A stretch of 64,000 nucleotides of DNA from Bactrocera neohumeralis (Eukaryota > Arthropoda > Insecta > Diptera > Tephritidae), in contig NC_065921.1 of the NCBI RefSeq assembly GCF_024586455.1, forward strand, positions 65,225,528 to 65,289,527, read 5' to 3'. Positions 46,916 through 59,227 of this stretch are shown piece after piece. A program made the translations under genes and the position numbers. How positions within the stretch are numbered: the stretch's first letter is position 1; every line of letters starts with the position of its first letter. Below the pieces are notes generated by a model. It was not told where the DNA came from, ran no database searches, and saw only the letters and a list, made by a program, of their open reading frames with translations.

Positions 46916-49254
46916 TCTATAATATAAAAATTAATCGCAAAATGTGTTGCTAAGCGCATAACTCAACAAAGCCTGGACCAATTTGGCCAATTATTTTTTT
47001 TAATTCTTCGTTGAAGTTCAAAGATGGTTTTTACGGTGAGAAAAATTCGAATAATTGCCGGAAAACCCCTAAAAACAGCCCTTTTCTTTTTCCCATACAA
47101 ACGAACGAATGTTTGTTAGTAACGCTAAGGCTCGAGAAACGTTGAACCAATCTTAATGAAATTTTCAGAGGTTGTTCGCTGTGGATCGGGGAAGGTTTAA
47201 AATAAAAAAACGTATGTTCTTAGTGAGGAAAAGTCGGAAAATTGGACAATTCCAAAAAGTAACTTTTTTTCATACAAAAATTTTATTTTGTTAAATTTTT
47301 GTTTGTTTTTTTTTTCAATTATTTGAACCGTTTAAATTTGTCGTTTGCTTACTTTATTCCGGCTATTCGAACGAAAAATTATTTCACGCAAAGTGATCAG
47401 TTACAGATTGAAATTTGTTACGATACCACGAAGAGGTTGCGCTAATATCGGTCGGCGTTCTTTTTGGCATCAACATACATTGGCAGCCCAAGGCACATGA
47501 CCGAGTACTCCCAGGATACGATGACATACGTGCGGAATTAGAGATCACGGTCAATCAGCAAGCGATCGTCACGACTTTTCAAACAACAGTTACGATGTTT
47601 GATGGACTTTATCTTGAAGCAACGTGCTGTTAGATGCTGGATGTACTCTGTTGAGGGGCAAAAAAGAGTTGGTTACACCAGATCAAATTGATTCAATCAT
47701 TTCTGCGGAAATTCTTAATGCAGAGAAAGATCCAGTATTATACGAGGTGGTGGAAACCAATATGGTTCATGAACCTTGCGGACACCACAATCCCACTTCG
47801 GTTTGTATATCTGACAATAAATGCATGAAACACTATCCACGTGCTTTTCTTTCGAAAACGCGGTGAATATCCACTCTATCGGCTTTGCTCCCCAGACAAC
47901 AATGACAGAACGTTTAGCATTCAATTTAGAAAAGTGAATATCGAAGTTGACAACATATAGATAGTACCATATTCACCACTATTGTCTAATTCACATTCAA
48001 AACTCAAATCAATGTGGAGTATTGCAGTTTTTTGAAATCGATAAAATACGTTTGTAAGTACGTCACTAAAGAAAGCAACATGGCGGTTATTGGTCTTGAA
48101 CGATACGGTCGATACGTGAACTGCAATAAAGCTTTGTAGGATATTTACTTATGCAATTCATGAACGTTTTCCGACTGTTGTGCGTCTCGCAGTTAGATTA
48201 CGCAGAAATACCCTGATATTATACATGGAATGCATCGTCGAAGAAATAGTTGCGCAGAAAGCAAGCCCAACCAGTAGATTGACATCCAGATGTGTTCTCA
48301 ACTAATGCATTAGGACGAATTTACACAATCCACCCGGAAAACGGCGAATGTTTCTACCTTAGGTTGCTATTGATTAATGTACGCGGTTCAACTTTATTTG
48401 AGTCATTGCTAACTGTGAATGGTACAATTACACGTTAATCATTGGAATGAAAATGAAGTTCGCACACCTTTCGCGATAATCATTTCGACATATCAGCCTT
48501 CAAATCCGCGTCAATTATGGGATACGAAAAAAATGACTTTGCCCAAGAAATTTTAAATCGTATTCGCCAAGAATTGGAAATGGGTAAATTCCGGTTGATA
48601 CTTCCGGTGGTTTGATATCAATTCCATCTTCCCTTTATCAATTCACGAAAGATGAACTCATCACGAATGTTCGGACAATGGCCAAATTATCGTAACTACG
48701 ATTCTTAAGTGCACGCGCAATGTTAGCTGCCAAAAATACCGATGTTGTTGACTTAAACTGGAAGATTCAAAGTCAAATTCCGGGAGACTTGCGCTCATAC
48801 AAATCGACCGATCGCCTTGACAATGAAGACGTCGCCGTGAATTATCCAGTGGAATTTATAAATTCTTTGGACAGGCTTGCTATGCCACCGCATCATTTGC
48901 GTCTCAAAGTTGGATCTGTCATTATTATGTTTCGCAATCTTCATGCGTCGAAACTGTGTAATGGAACCCGACTGATTGTGACGCACCTTTCGAATACAAG
49001 AGGGCAGAATGCTTGATTCTACGAATTCCTTTGAGTTTTCCCATTTCAGTTCAAACGTTTTTCGCTTCCAGTGAAAATTGCATTTGAGATGACAATCAAC
49101 AGGACACAAGGATCGTCGCATAGTGTGTGGCATAAATTTGGAAATGCTATGTTTTTCCCACGGCTAGATATACGTGGCGTGCTCACTGGTTGGAAAACCA
49201 TCTTTTCTGTAATTTCATAATTTCACGCAGGACAACGGCTGCGGAGTCAGCTAG
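46916..49254 (+). mobile_element. Helitron with both ends, internally deleted and decayed
   Basis: Begins TCTATAATATAAAAATTAAT at 46916, preceded by A. Ends CTAG at 49251-49254, followed by T, with hairpin arms CGCAG (49226-49230) and CTGCG (49239-49243) 8 bp before it. This fits Helitron insertion between A and T. Inside are Rep-side remnants (ELVTPDQIDSIISAEI, CGHHNPTSVCISDNKCMKHY, at 47660-47840) and C-terminal Pif1-helicase remnants (DLNWKIQSQIPGDLRSYKST, HHLRLKVGSVIIMFRNLHAS, at 48745-48955). The helicase Walker A segment is deleted and frameshifts separate the blocks. Non-functional copy. Confidence 0.85.
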
Positions 49255-50440
49255 TATTATATAAATCTGAAGAGAATGTAAGAACCAGAAGGTGGCACAA
49301 CATCAGTATAGGCTTGAGGCCATAAAACTCTAAGAGGAAGACTGTTGATTATAGATAACCACTAAAATTAAGACTCTTTAGCTCTAGAGTACAGCAAGAA
49401 GTTTCAACTAGTTTTAAAGCTCTGAAAGCCTGAACGATTTTATCGGAAACATTTCAGATACTAGGGGATTAAAATATTTCTATATTTCTTGTCTCCTTAG
49501 TGCATGAGTGCATTAAAGAAAGATATGATGTAAAAAATACAAAATGTCTGCAAAGAAAAAATAACTCTTTCCCCTCTACTGCTAACTATAATCCATTATT
49601 CGACTTTTCCAAATGCCTTCGCCTATCCACTTTGAACCCAGCCTAACCCAAAGGATGGCATCAAGATAAGGATTAACGCGCGACCTTGCCGCGTGCCCTT
49701 CAAACTTAATACACAACGTTGACGTATTTCTATTGAAAGCTTAAAGCCAGAACGTATAGTGCATACGCCCTCTGACAGACTTATGTATGTATATATGTGT
49801 GGGTTTTGTTTAGCATGTTGTTGTTATTGAGTTTTATCAATGTGACAGCATGACAAGTTGCCGGATTGCAAAATCTGTGTGAGAAGATTTCGCCACACAC
49901 ACACATTTACATGCACTTTCGCACATATACACATGTATTTGGGTAGACATATTGGTATATTGTTGTTATTCAATGCGTGTGCTTGCTCGGGTTCTGGAAC
50001 CTTTGTCATCACAGCCATTCAACTCCAACATTCCGCCACATCCATTCACGCAATCACTCATTCATTTCGAGTTCATTAATGCGATTGTAAGTTTGATTAA
50101 CGTGCAAACGTGTGTAGCCAACCTTCGTGGTTAGTATGATGTATGTATATCTACCATATATGCAGTGGCGTAGACATAAATTCTTTAAGAGAGGGAATGG
50201 CATTTTTTCTTGAGTGAATACTGAACATTTTTGCTTTTATATAGAAAGTTTTTTTTTGTGCCTGCGAATTATTTGGCGTCCGATGTTCATAACCCTCTAA
50301 CGTAGTGCTTTAGTAGTGACATTCATTCGGTAGGCATTGTCGAAACTACCTCCGTTTTTCACACATGAAAGACTCGAGCATAAGTTTCTTCAATAAAATT
50401 TCTTCTGAGTACAAACGCTTCACTTGGACAAAAGCCTGAT
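49255..50440. other. intron/intergenic, nothing recognised
   Basis: No gene or repeat recognised apart from short CA and TATG runs. Confidence 0.35.
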
Positions 50441-51235
50441 TCTTTTTTTTTGCTGTAGACACGGCTTACGTGTTTATAGCTGAGATTACCATAGCGCACC
50501 ACACGTTCTTCCATTTCGCTGTTTGGCGCCAATAAGACTTTCCAAATGTAGCCAAGTCTCTATCCACCTGGTCTTTCCAACGGAGTTGAGATCTTCCTCT
50601 TTCTCTGCTTCGCATACTTTCAGAGGTGAAGTGTTTTCATCCATTCGGACGACATGACCTTAGCGTAGGCGGTGCCTATTAATTCGCTGAACTATGTCAA
50701 TGTCATCGTATATCACGTACAGCTCATCTTTTCACCGCATAAATCCTTTCCTTTTTCTCGAAAAAGGACGGGAATACGAGTAATGATTTACTTATAGAGT
50801 TTGGTCTTTGTTCGTCGAGGGAGGACTTTACTTTTCAATTGCCTGCTCTGTCCGAAGTAGAAGCAAGAGTCATTGTGCATTGAATTTTGAGGCTGACGTT
50901 GTTATTGATGTTAATGCCGGTTCCAAAACAGATGATATCTACGACTTCGAAGTTATGATTGTCAACACTGACGCGGGAGTCAAGTGGCGAGTGTGACGAC
51001 TGTTTGTTTGAGGACAGACCCACCAGACCCATTTGCTTAGCTTCAATTTCTTCTCTGGAGGAAGCAGAACTAACGGCGCGGATGTTGATGCCGATGATAT
51101 CGGCTATAACCTTTCGCAAAATACACTCGATAGAACCTTGTATGTGACGTTGAGGAGGCTTATCCCACAGTAGATTGGCAAATACCATTTCAGGAGGACC
51201 GTGAGTTCATCACTGTAAGCTGGTGTTTTTAGAAT
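50441..51235 (-). mobile_element. RTE-type LINE with internal deletion
   Basis: On the minus strand, DELTVLLKWYLPIYCGISLL and NVTYKVLSSVFCERL (start of the RT domain) are followed after a short unrelated join by MGLVGLSSNKQSSHS and FEVVD, from beyond the palm. The palm carrying the catalytic YADD is therefore deleted. The 3' UTR ends at about 50441. Frames are broken. Confidence 0.75.
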
Positions 51236-53372
51236 CGACGCTTATAGAAGTCTCCGCTCAAAATAAAAAAAAAATCACACTCGTAAGAAGAGACGCTTTT
51301 ACCCCAAAGGGTCGAGAATCTAATTTGTCGATGCCGCCTAAGCTGCTTCAGTATTCAAAGAGACACTTAGACCTTAGTAAATATGTAAGCGCAATTGTGT
51401 GCCACAATTGAAAAAGAATACTTCAAACCGCATTTTTAATGGGAAAAAGTTGATGAATTGAAACAGCAGCGTCCCAAAACGCAACCAAATACACAAATAT
51501 ACCACAGTTTGCCTATGAATGTGTGCGTGTAAACGTGTGTGTCTATGGAAAATAAGGTTATCATGGCATCGAAATTTCGGAGAAAAAGGTTGCAAAAAGT
51601 TGATAACTGCAGCCGACAGACGTCGAAAGTGGATTAGTGAGGAAAGAATAGCGGGAGGCGGGTAGAATAAAAAATTAGTAAATTTTATTAAAGGTATATG
51701 TTAGCAATAAGGAATTTAATAAACAGTTTCCAAATTCAAAAATATCGAATTAGAAAACATCGAAGCAACAGCAATTTGGGCGTATTTTGAAGTCACAAAA
51801 CTAAGCTAAGAGCTTAAAGCGAATTGGAACTTAAGTATGTTGGCATCAAAAATAGTAAAATAAAACTAACACAAAAATTTCGTAGTTTACATTATATTTA
51901 AAAATGTGTAGCCTAAATATTTAAAGATATGATATATAGTTTTAGGCTGCAGTAACAAAAGCCAAAGTGAATATTCAAAATTCATAAAATCAACTTGTAC
52001 TTATTTTATCTTAAGCATTAGAACTTAATTATGAGATATAAAACAAATGCATTTCAATATTGCTAAAAATTTTAGCTGCTTGCTCTATGCAAAAGCTGTG
52101 TAAAAATTAATTTGCTGCAGCCTTTTAGGCGCATGGCCTTGCTAATGGTCTTGCGGAAGATTGGATGGCTGCTAACAGCTGACAGCTGCTGACTCGGCAC
52201 CATTTTGGTGTGCCGAAGTGATTTTTGTTGCTAGTTTCCACATTCCCCTCGCACTCACATAACCTCCCGCGTCCACTTCGTCATTGTAATTACCGCTGAA
52301 ATTGTCCTGCAACTGCTGAACTTTCATAAACAATTGATGCGAGCGAGTTTCGGCAACGTAATACCCATACACACACACACACACACAAAATACAAACACC
52401 CTTACAAATATACACTAATCCAAGCACACATATACAATACAGCTGGCGACCGCAAAAAGACAAAACAGATATGAGTTGTTGTTGCTGTGGATATTGTTGG
52501 GCATTCTGTGGAATTATGTGCGCAGAAACACCCACATATATATGTATATGCATGTATAATATGTATACATATATATTGACTGAGACATTTGTATTAGATT
52601 TCCGGTTAGAAATTAATACAGAACCACAAATGAGCTGTGACAGGCCATCTGGGTCATGCTACATTTAGGTACACATAATTCAATATTCATCAAATTTCGT
52701 GAACCGTCTAAAATCTCACTCAATTTAATTGGTTTGATTTAAGCTTTAAAGGCACTAGGGTTGAAATAGGAAAATTAGCGAAATTATATGAAATTTTAGC
52801 TCGTTTAGGTGCGCGGAATCTGAACTTCCAGTGAACAGAAAATTAGTTCAATTAAAATTTGCCTCTGAATTGATGAGTGCGAAAATTAATTAAATAGTAA
52901 ACTCTAAAATGGTGTCTGCAAATTAAATTTAGTTAAATTAGATTTCAAGATACGTATGATCTGTGCCCTGTGTTCTATTGTGCTCTTTATTCAATAATAT
53001 TAAGGATTATACTATAATTTTTGCAGAACAACAGCAGTTTAGGTAGCATGGCTCACAGTTCGGTACAGTAAATAAAGTAATAAGTAGGCGAAAATTGCAG
53101 GATAGTCGATAACGAAATAAAGGCATAGGTTCGTAGTAAGCACTGAAAAGACACGTAGATTGCTGTATAGAAAAGTGTGGACAATATACATAAGCATCTT
53201 CATATACTTCCGTTTGTTTGAGTTGTTGGAGTCAAGGCTTTCGGACGCAAAGATTGAGGAAATGGAAGTGTAATGAAATAGACTGCCTTTGCTCCCTAGT
53301 TAAAATTGATAGTATAAAGCAAGACCTCGCCTTCTAATGGCAATTGGAGAGAAATAAGAATATTATACATAT
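51236..53372. other. intron/intergenic, nothing recognised
   Basis: No exon of the SLC6 gene, no other gene. A (CA)n tract lies at about 52370-52386. Confidence 0.35.
52370..52386. repeat. (CA)n microsatellite
   Basis: Uninterrupted ACAC tract of about 17 bp in an otherwise mixed sequence. Confidence 0.8.
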
Positions 53373-53373
53373 A

Positions 53374-53906
53374 CAAGGTGCGTTCCAAAGTAAACAGGAC
53401 AAACAGAACAAATGGTTTTTTTGGCAAAATCAATTTATTTTATTCAAAACAGTCTCCTTCTGCTTCAATACAGCTTTTTGGACGGTCCAAAAGCATGTCG
53501 ATCGATGTTTTGGAGATGTTCAATTCCATTTCCAAGAATTTCAATGATGATTTCGGCTGATTTTTGATGAATTCACGCACAGTTTCGATGGAATTTCCGG
53601 TGATCACGGATTTTGATTGGCCCACATGTTGATCGTCATTTATGTCCTCACAACCACTTTGAAAACGTTGAAACCACTCTGCTACGGGATAGGCAATCAT
53701 CGCCATAAACGTGTTCCATCAATTGAAACGTTTCGGTAAAAGTTTTACCAATTTTAAAACAAAATCTAATTGAATCTTTGTTCGAAGCTAATTTTCGCAC
53801 CGATAACACAAACATACTGACACTTAAAACGCAAAAAGTTCGATAAAGATAGCAGATTCTAACGCACCAGACTCAAAAAGTCCTGTTTACTTTAGAAAAC
53901 ACCTTG
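53374..53906 (-). mobile_element. mariner deletion derivative with terminal inverted repeats
   Basis: 533 bp flanked by TA. The left end CAAGGTGCGTTCCAAAGTAA is matched by the reverse complement of the right end, CAAGGTGTTTTCTAAAGTAA, and both run on into ACAGGAC. On the minus strand it encodes only the N-terminal part of a mariner-like transposase: EWFQRFQSGCEDINDDQHVG, RPKS-like spacer, and IKNQPKSSLKFLEMELNISK (first two HTH regions). The DDE catalytic part is gone, so it is a non-autonomous copy. Confidence 0.85.
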
Positions 53907-53949
53907 TATGTCGAGTTATAATTTTTTTGTAGGAAGCAAAGTGTACGAC

Positions 53950-54850
53950 AGGGTGATCCATTTCGAGGTTCCCTACTTAAAAAAAACACAGCAACTAAAA
54001 ATTTAGTGGGGAATGTTAATTTTCATTCGAAAGAACATTTTTTGACATTTATTTTTTGAAGAATGTTGGCCACGGTCACGTCTCAGTTGGCCCATCCGTG
54101 GAGTCCAATTTTTTTGCCGAGTTTTTTGACTGGTGACTGGCGAATGACATACGTGATGTTTTGCTCCAAGGCCTGAATTGAAGTGGGATTGTTTATCTAT
54201 TCTCAGCAAAAAGTCTAGCGGTGCGATATCACGCGAGCTTGGTGGCCAATCGGCCGGCCCAAAACATGAAATTATCGGCTCGCCGAAGTATTTTCTCAAT
54301 AAATCAATTGATTGAAGCGATTTGTGGGAAGTGGCACCGTTTTGTTGAAACCAAATGTCGCTGAGATCACGAGCTTCAGTTTCAGGCATCAAATAGTCGG
54401 TTAGCATGACGCGATAACGGTCGCCATTGACGGTTACGTTCTAGACGGCATCATTTTTGAAGAAATATGGACCAATGATTCCACCGGCCCACAAACCACA
54501 CCAAACCGTTGTATTTTTCTGGATGAAATGTCAGGTCTTCAATCTCTTTAGGTTGATCTGCTTTCCAAATGAGGTAATTTTGCATGTTTGCATACCCATT
54601 GAGCCAGAAATGGGCATCATTGCGGAACAAAATTTGGCTCGAAAATGTCGGATAATCTTGGAACTTTTCAAGAGCCCATAGAACGAAGCGATGTCGAGCG
54701 GCTTCAGTTCTTGCACAAGCTGTATTTTGTACGCTTTTAATTAAAGATCTGGACGTAAAATGCGGCAAGTCGTTCTATACGTCAGTCCGAGTTGCTGCTA
54801 ACGGGAAGTGACTCTCCACGATTTAAAAGTATCTCTACTTGGATTAGTCG
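53950..54850 (-). mobile_element. Tc1/mariner-superfamily element, N-terminus deleted
   Basis: The left end AGGGTGATCCATTTCGAGGT is the 3' terminus. The right end, seen as its reverse complement, is ACGACTAATCCAAGTAGAGATACTTTT. The transposase lies on the minus strand in two frames: LFRNDAHFWLNGYANMQNYL (first catalytic Asp) and IWFQQNGATSHKSLQSIDLL (position of the second Asp, here Asn), then PADWPPSSRDIAPLDFLL. The DNA-binding N-terminus is missing, and a frameshift lies between the two blocks. Confidence 0.8.
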
Positions 54851-55233
54851 TTAAAATAACGTATTGTTACGTGAGGTAACATTGTAAAATACAACCTTTA
54901 AGTTAATAAAAAATCGAAAAAAGTTTTCAAAATATAAATATTTTCTTATATGTATTTACATTGGATCAATAAATAAGTTTGGTCTGATAATGATTTAGTC
55001 TCAATATCTGATAGCACTATCACAAGATAAATCTAAATAAATATAGTTTTATTTTGACCGCTTATGGAAAAGATCTAGTCGGCGGATTATAGAAAAACTG
55101 AAAAGAGGCCAGTGGTTCGATTTTTGTTGTTGGAAGCGAAATCGCAGTTACTCTTCTCCAAAATTAGTTTTTCTTTTGTATTAAAAGAAAATTTGCTAAG
55201 TTGCTAGAACAGTCCTTAATTACTATGCTAATA

Positions 55234-55533
55234 CTATGTTCGGACCGACTTTGAAAACATTTGTATGTTGTGGAATCTAAGTCGTTCGGACCGACAATGT
55301 GTGTTTTCGATGAGTTTTCACTGACAACTATCAATAGCGGCATTCTCTTGCTCTTGCAAGATTAGGGCCGGCAAATATGTCTTCCAAAAACATCGATTAA
55401 ACTAAAGCAGGCACCGATTATAATGAGTGGAATGTAAGTTTTCAAGTAGATTTCAGCGAAACCTGTGTTTTGTTTGACAGATTTTACATGGACGAAAACA
55501 CAAGTTTTCGTGCGAAAACCAGTCCGAACATAG
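55234..55533. mobile_element. 300-bp MITE with CTATGTTCGGAC ends
   Basis: Perfect 12-bp terminal inverted repeats CTATGTTCGGAC, flanked on both sides by TA. A second TTCGGACCGAC copy lies about 55 bp inside the left end. No coding capacity. TA flanks point to mobilisation by a Tc1/mariner-type transposase; which one is unknown. Confidence 0.7.
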
Positions 55534-55599
55534 TATAAATATGAGCGCGATCTGTCAACCAGTTTGTTTACAGCATCTGCTTAAGTAGGTACACCTCAG

Positions 55600-55950
55600 C
55601 AAAGCATTGCGATTTTTACAATGGACAAAATGTCGAACAAAGAATTTGTCTCGTATTTTATATTTCTAACCGAATTTCGTGTGCGGAATCATTGCGAATG
55701 TTGGAAAAGGCTTACGGTGATTCAGTTTTATCAAAACACAAGCCTACGTATATAAGTGGAACAAAGCTGGTGAAAATATTGAAAAAGTGAAGGATATGGT
55801 GCTTGAAAATCATCAGGCAAGTGTTTGAGAGATGGCAAGAAAGCTCGTCATCTCTCGCGAATCCGTTCGAATGATTTTCGAGGACTGGCAGAATCGTCGT
55901 ATTACATCTTGTCGGGATTGCTTTGTGGGCGACAAAAAAATATTGATGAA
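55600..55950 (+). pseudogene. mariner transposase N-terminal remnant
   Basis: From ATG 55621 the plus strand reads, across frames, MDKMSNKEF, LRMLEKAYGDSVLSK, VYKWNKAGENIEKVKDMVLE and MARKLVISRESVRMIFED. This is the paired HTH region of a mauritiana-type mariner transposase. Stops and frameshifts; no catalytic domain follows. Confidence 0.7.
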
Positions 55951-57454
55951 TAATTAAATATTTTGCATTTTATTTACAATTTCCGGGTACTTTTTTCAAA
56001 ATGTCACAAATACATGACATTTGAAAATTTTCGAAGTAGAAAATGTTCGGTTACATCTGAAATTAGCTATTCCTTACTTGTTGCTATATTTATATTGTTT
56101 TTGTTTTTGACTGATTCCTTGGCTTGCCACTTTTTGTGCCAAATATAATTGCAACATATTTATTTAGCCTGTTATAAAATACAAGATTTGTTTTTGTTTT
56201 TGTCGTTGTTGTTATTGCTTTTGCTACATTTGCAAAACATCAAAGTGTTCATTGAGTCCGCAATTTACATGTGTCACATTGGTTAAGATTTGTTTTGATT
56301 TCGTTTTTACGCTCGTGCAGACATGTCAGTTGCCACAAGCCTTGAACTAAAATGCGTATAACGGTTTTATGAGTTGTTCTGTTAAATTTGTTGCTGATGT
56401 GAAGAGTATTTTGTTTTTCCTTTTCCACCTTTGGTTGAAATACATAAACAAATCTATGTAAATATAAATGCAAATTAAGTGAATGAGGGCACTTTTCAAA
56501 CGTTGAATTTAATTTAATCTGAACTTGAGTTTGTGTTTTCTGCAAAATAGGTTGAACAATAGTAAAAAATGTTGAAATGAAATACAAAATTGCAATATAA
56601 ATGCTACAACAGCAATAAACGTGCGCGACCTTTAATCGGTTATACGAGTATGTGCCAGGTACATAGAAAGATTGAAGAAGAGAGCTAAGTGATTTCCTCT
56701 CAGTTTATGAAGTTTAAGTAGTTATGAGAGCCTCTGCTTTTATGTGGAAATGATATGGAAATATGAAGAGCCTAATTTGTTAAGCTCAGGTCCTAAGAAC
56801 GCTAAAAATTCTATAGAGAATATTCCAGGATACTTTTGGTATAGACTGCCGTAACTCTCTCTACAACAGCATAAGTTATATCACAAACATACATACTTAT
56901 ATGGTATGCCAAATAAGCCCATCTAACCAATCAGATGCATTTAAGTAGAAGTCTTGTTAAGAGAGGAGGGAGCACGAATTTCGTTAATTAAAATTGAGGA
57001 CGGGAAAGTTTAACCTAATTTTAACTATTTACTTGTAAAATGCGAAACATTTTTTTTACTCAGTGTATAAGTTATATATAGACAATGTATATAAAAAATT
57101 GCTTCGATTTCGATACTCTGCTTGACGTTTTACCCTTTACGTCTTAAGGTATTTCTGGCTTTGATTCCTGCAAGTTGCAAGTGTATAAAATGTTCGATCG
57201 GACTTAGTCCTTTCTTACTTGTTTTTTAGAAATTTAATTATGAACAATTTTATCTTGAAGAGAAGATACAAAAAATGTTTTAATAGAAAACAGTAATTTT
57301 TGTACTTATCATAAGTTCTAAAATTAGATTATGTTCACACACAAAGACTTCTGCCGTCCAAACTGGTTTTATGTAATCGATGGGATGTAGAAGAAAGACA
57401 AACGGACTGAGTCGAATTCAGTTCCAAGTTCCGTTCCAATCTCAATATCAAGAT
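55951..57454. other. intron/intergenic, nothing recognised
   Basis: No gene. Short frames at 55963-56148 and 56249-56587 have no protein features. Confidence 0.35.
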
Positions 57455-57800
57455 TTTTATACCCTGAACAGGGTATATTAAGTTTGTCACGAAGTTTGTA
57501 ATCTCCGAAGAAGTTGTTCAGACCGGCTTACTATAGCATATAGCTGCCATACAAACTGAACGATCGAATAAAGTTCTTGTATGGAAAACTTTTGCATTTG
57601 ACAATATATATTCACGAACTTTGGTATGGATTATTTTCTATTTCTACTAAAACAACAATGTAATCTCCGAAGAAGTTGTTCAGATAGGGTTACTATAGCA
57701 TATAGCTGCCATATAAACTGAATACATAGTTACTCAAAGAAATGCACCTGTGAAGGGTATATCAGCTTCGGTGCAGCCGAAGTTATCGTTTTTTCTTGTT
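57455..57800 (-). mobile_element. hairpin-ended element family A, copy 4
   Basis: The plus strand runs from ATACCCTGAACAGGGTATAT to CTTCGGTGCAGCCGAAGTTA and TTTTTTCTTGTT. This is the exact reverse layout of the 13083 copy, and it is the cleanest copy. The left border is a near-perfect palindrome, TATACCCTGAACAGGGTATA. Two tandem body units of about 110 bp share AGAAGTTGTTCAGA and ATAGCATATAGCTGCCATA. Confidence 0.75.
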
Positions 57801-58172
57801 TTCTTTAATCACGCTGTAAATTATATTAGTAAATTTATTTTATTATTATTAGGCTAGATGTCTGCTCCTGAGGGGGGATCATATTTAGACTGTAATGTAC
57901 AGTCCCAAGCCGGGAGATTACAATTAAATTTTTTTTTTTCTGATAGACTAAAATATCATAGAAGGTTTCAGATAAGTCAGCGTTGAATGGCTTCATACTA
58001 AATGTACATTCAATTGTTCCATGATCGAGAATACAGATCAGTGATTATTGCATATTATTTCAGATAGAACGAGAAAGAGCGAAAGAGGCGAAGGAAAGAG
58101 TGCCGTGGCTAACAGCTAACATCAGATCTCGATTCCTGTTATACAGAATATTAAAAATTATGCTTAAATATA
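57801..58172. other. intron/intergenic, nothing recognised
   Basis: Contains a G-run (GAGGGGGGATC at about 57871) but no identifiable element. Confidence 0.3.
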
Positions 58173-58405
58173 CAGTACTTGTCCAATAAATTACGAACGA
58201 AAACAAAAATTTAATATTTTGAATATAATTTAATAATATTGAATATGATTCAATACAAAAATATGATAAATTAAGTCTAATGTATATAGCATATAAAAAA
58301 TAATTTTTTTTTTAAATATGCCAAATATTTATGTTTTTATTAATGATTAACGTTAGAACTCCGGATAATTTTTTTGTTCGTTCGTAATTTATTGGACAGG
58401 TACTG
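58173..58405. mobile_element. 233-bp MITE with ~28-bp inverted repeats
   Basis: The left end CAGTACTTGTCCAATAAATT and the reverse complement of the right end CAGTACCTGTCCAATAAATT differ at one position. Both continue ACGAACGAA. TA flanks both sides. The AT-rich core has no coding frame. A typical Tc1/mariner-type MITE that looks young, because its ends are nearly identical. Confidence 0.85.
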
Positions 58406-59227
58406 TACTTGTATCACGTGAAAATAAACCACAATGGGTTTTAGCAAGAAAAAAGCCGTCTTTGTTGAACTAAAAAAAATTTCGTAATACAATTATACTC
58501 ATCTTAATTATTGTCTGCCGTTTAAACGCACTTAACCTTGTTAATTTAACATTAACTCAGCTACTCGTTATGCGCATCTATTTCGTTCGTCAATTAATTG
58601 GTTAAGCGCTAATTACCAAGGAATTAAATTTGATTAACCGAAAGTAACGGAATGAGAGTGAAGCGGTTAACTAATATTCCAGTTAACTCAATAGTTAACG
58701 TAAGTAATTACCGATTAAATTTCACGCTCATTATTTATGCGAAAAGTGACGACGACCAGTAGAGTAGCCTACTAAGGCATACACGAACAAAAAAAAAACA
58801 CATTTCCAAGCCACAATAACTGGCGAAAACAGTAAAGAAATACGCACTTATCATTATTTGTTTTTACTTGATGAGAAATTTATGGATATGTGTGAGCATG
58901 AGAATTAAGACGATTATGGCTCATAATGCGACAACCAAAGGCCAGTAAAGGATAACACTGTTAGTTTCAGCAGCTCAGCTGTTATTATTGGAAGGCCACA
59001 GCCTTAAGTTTACGGTATAATTTTGTACATACGTACTGTTTTTTTAGTGACAAACTGAAAGAAGAACGATGAATGTTGTAAGCAATCTATAAAACTAATT
59101 TCAAAAGTTGTGAAGAGACTTAATAATTGACGCCCAATTTTTAGGCCGACTTATGTAACCTACTTTGTAACCGATAGCTAGCTGGATATCGCAAATACTC
59201 CTCACTGCCCATATGCTGATAATACTA
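58406..59227. other. intron/intergenic, nothing recognised
   Basis: No gene or repeat seen. Confidence 0.3.

Noticed and set aside
47415..47633. Separate gene inside the Helitron
   Set aside because: The 72-codon frame lies between the Helitron ends and has no own family; better seen as decayed Helitron sequence.
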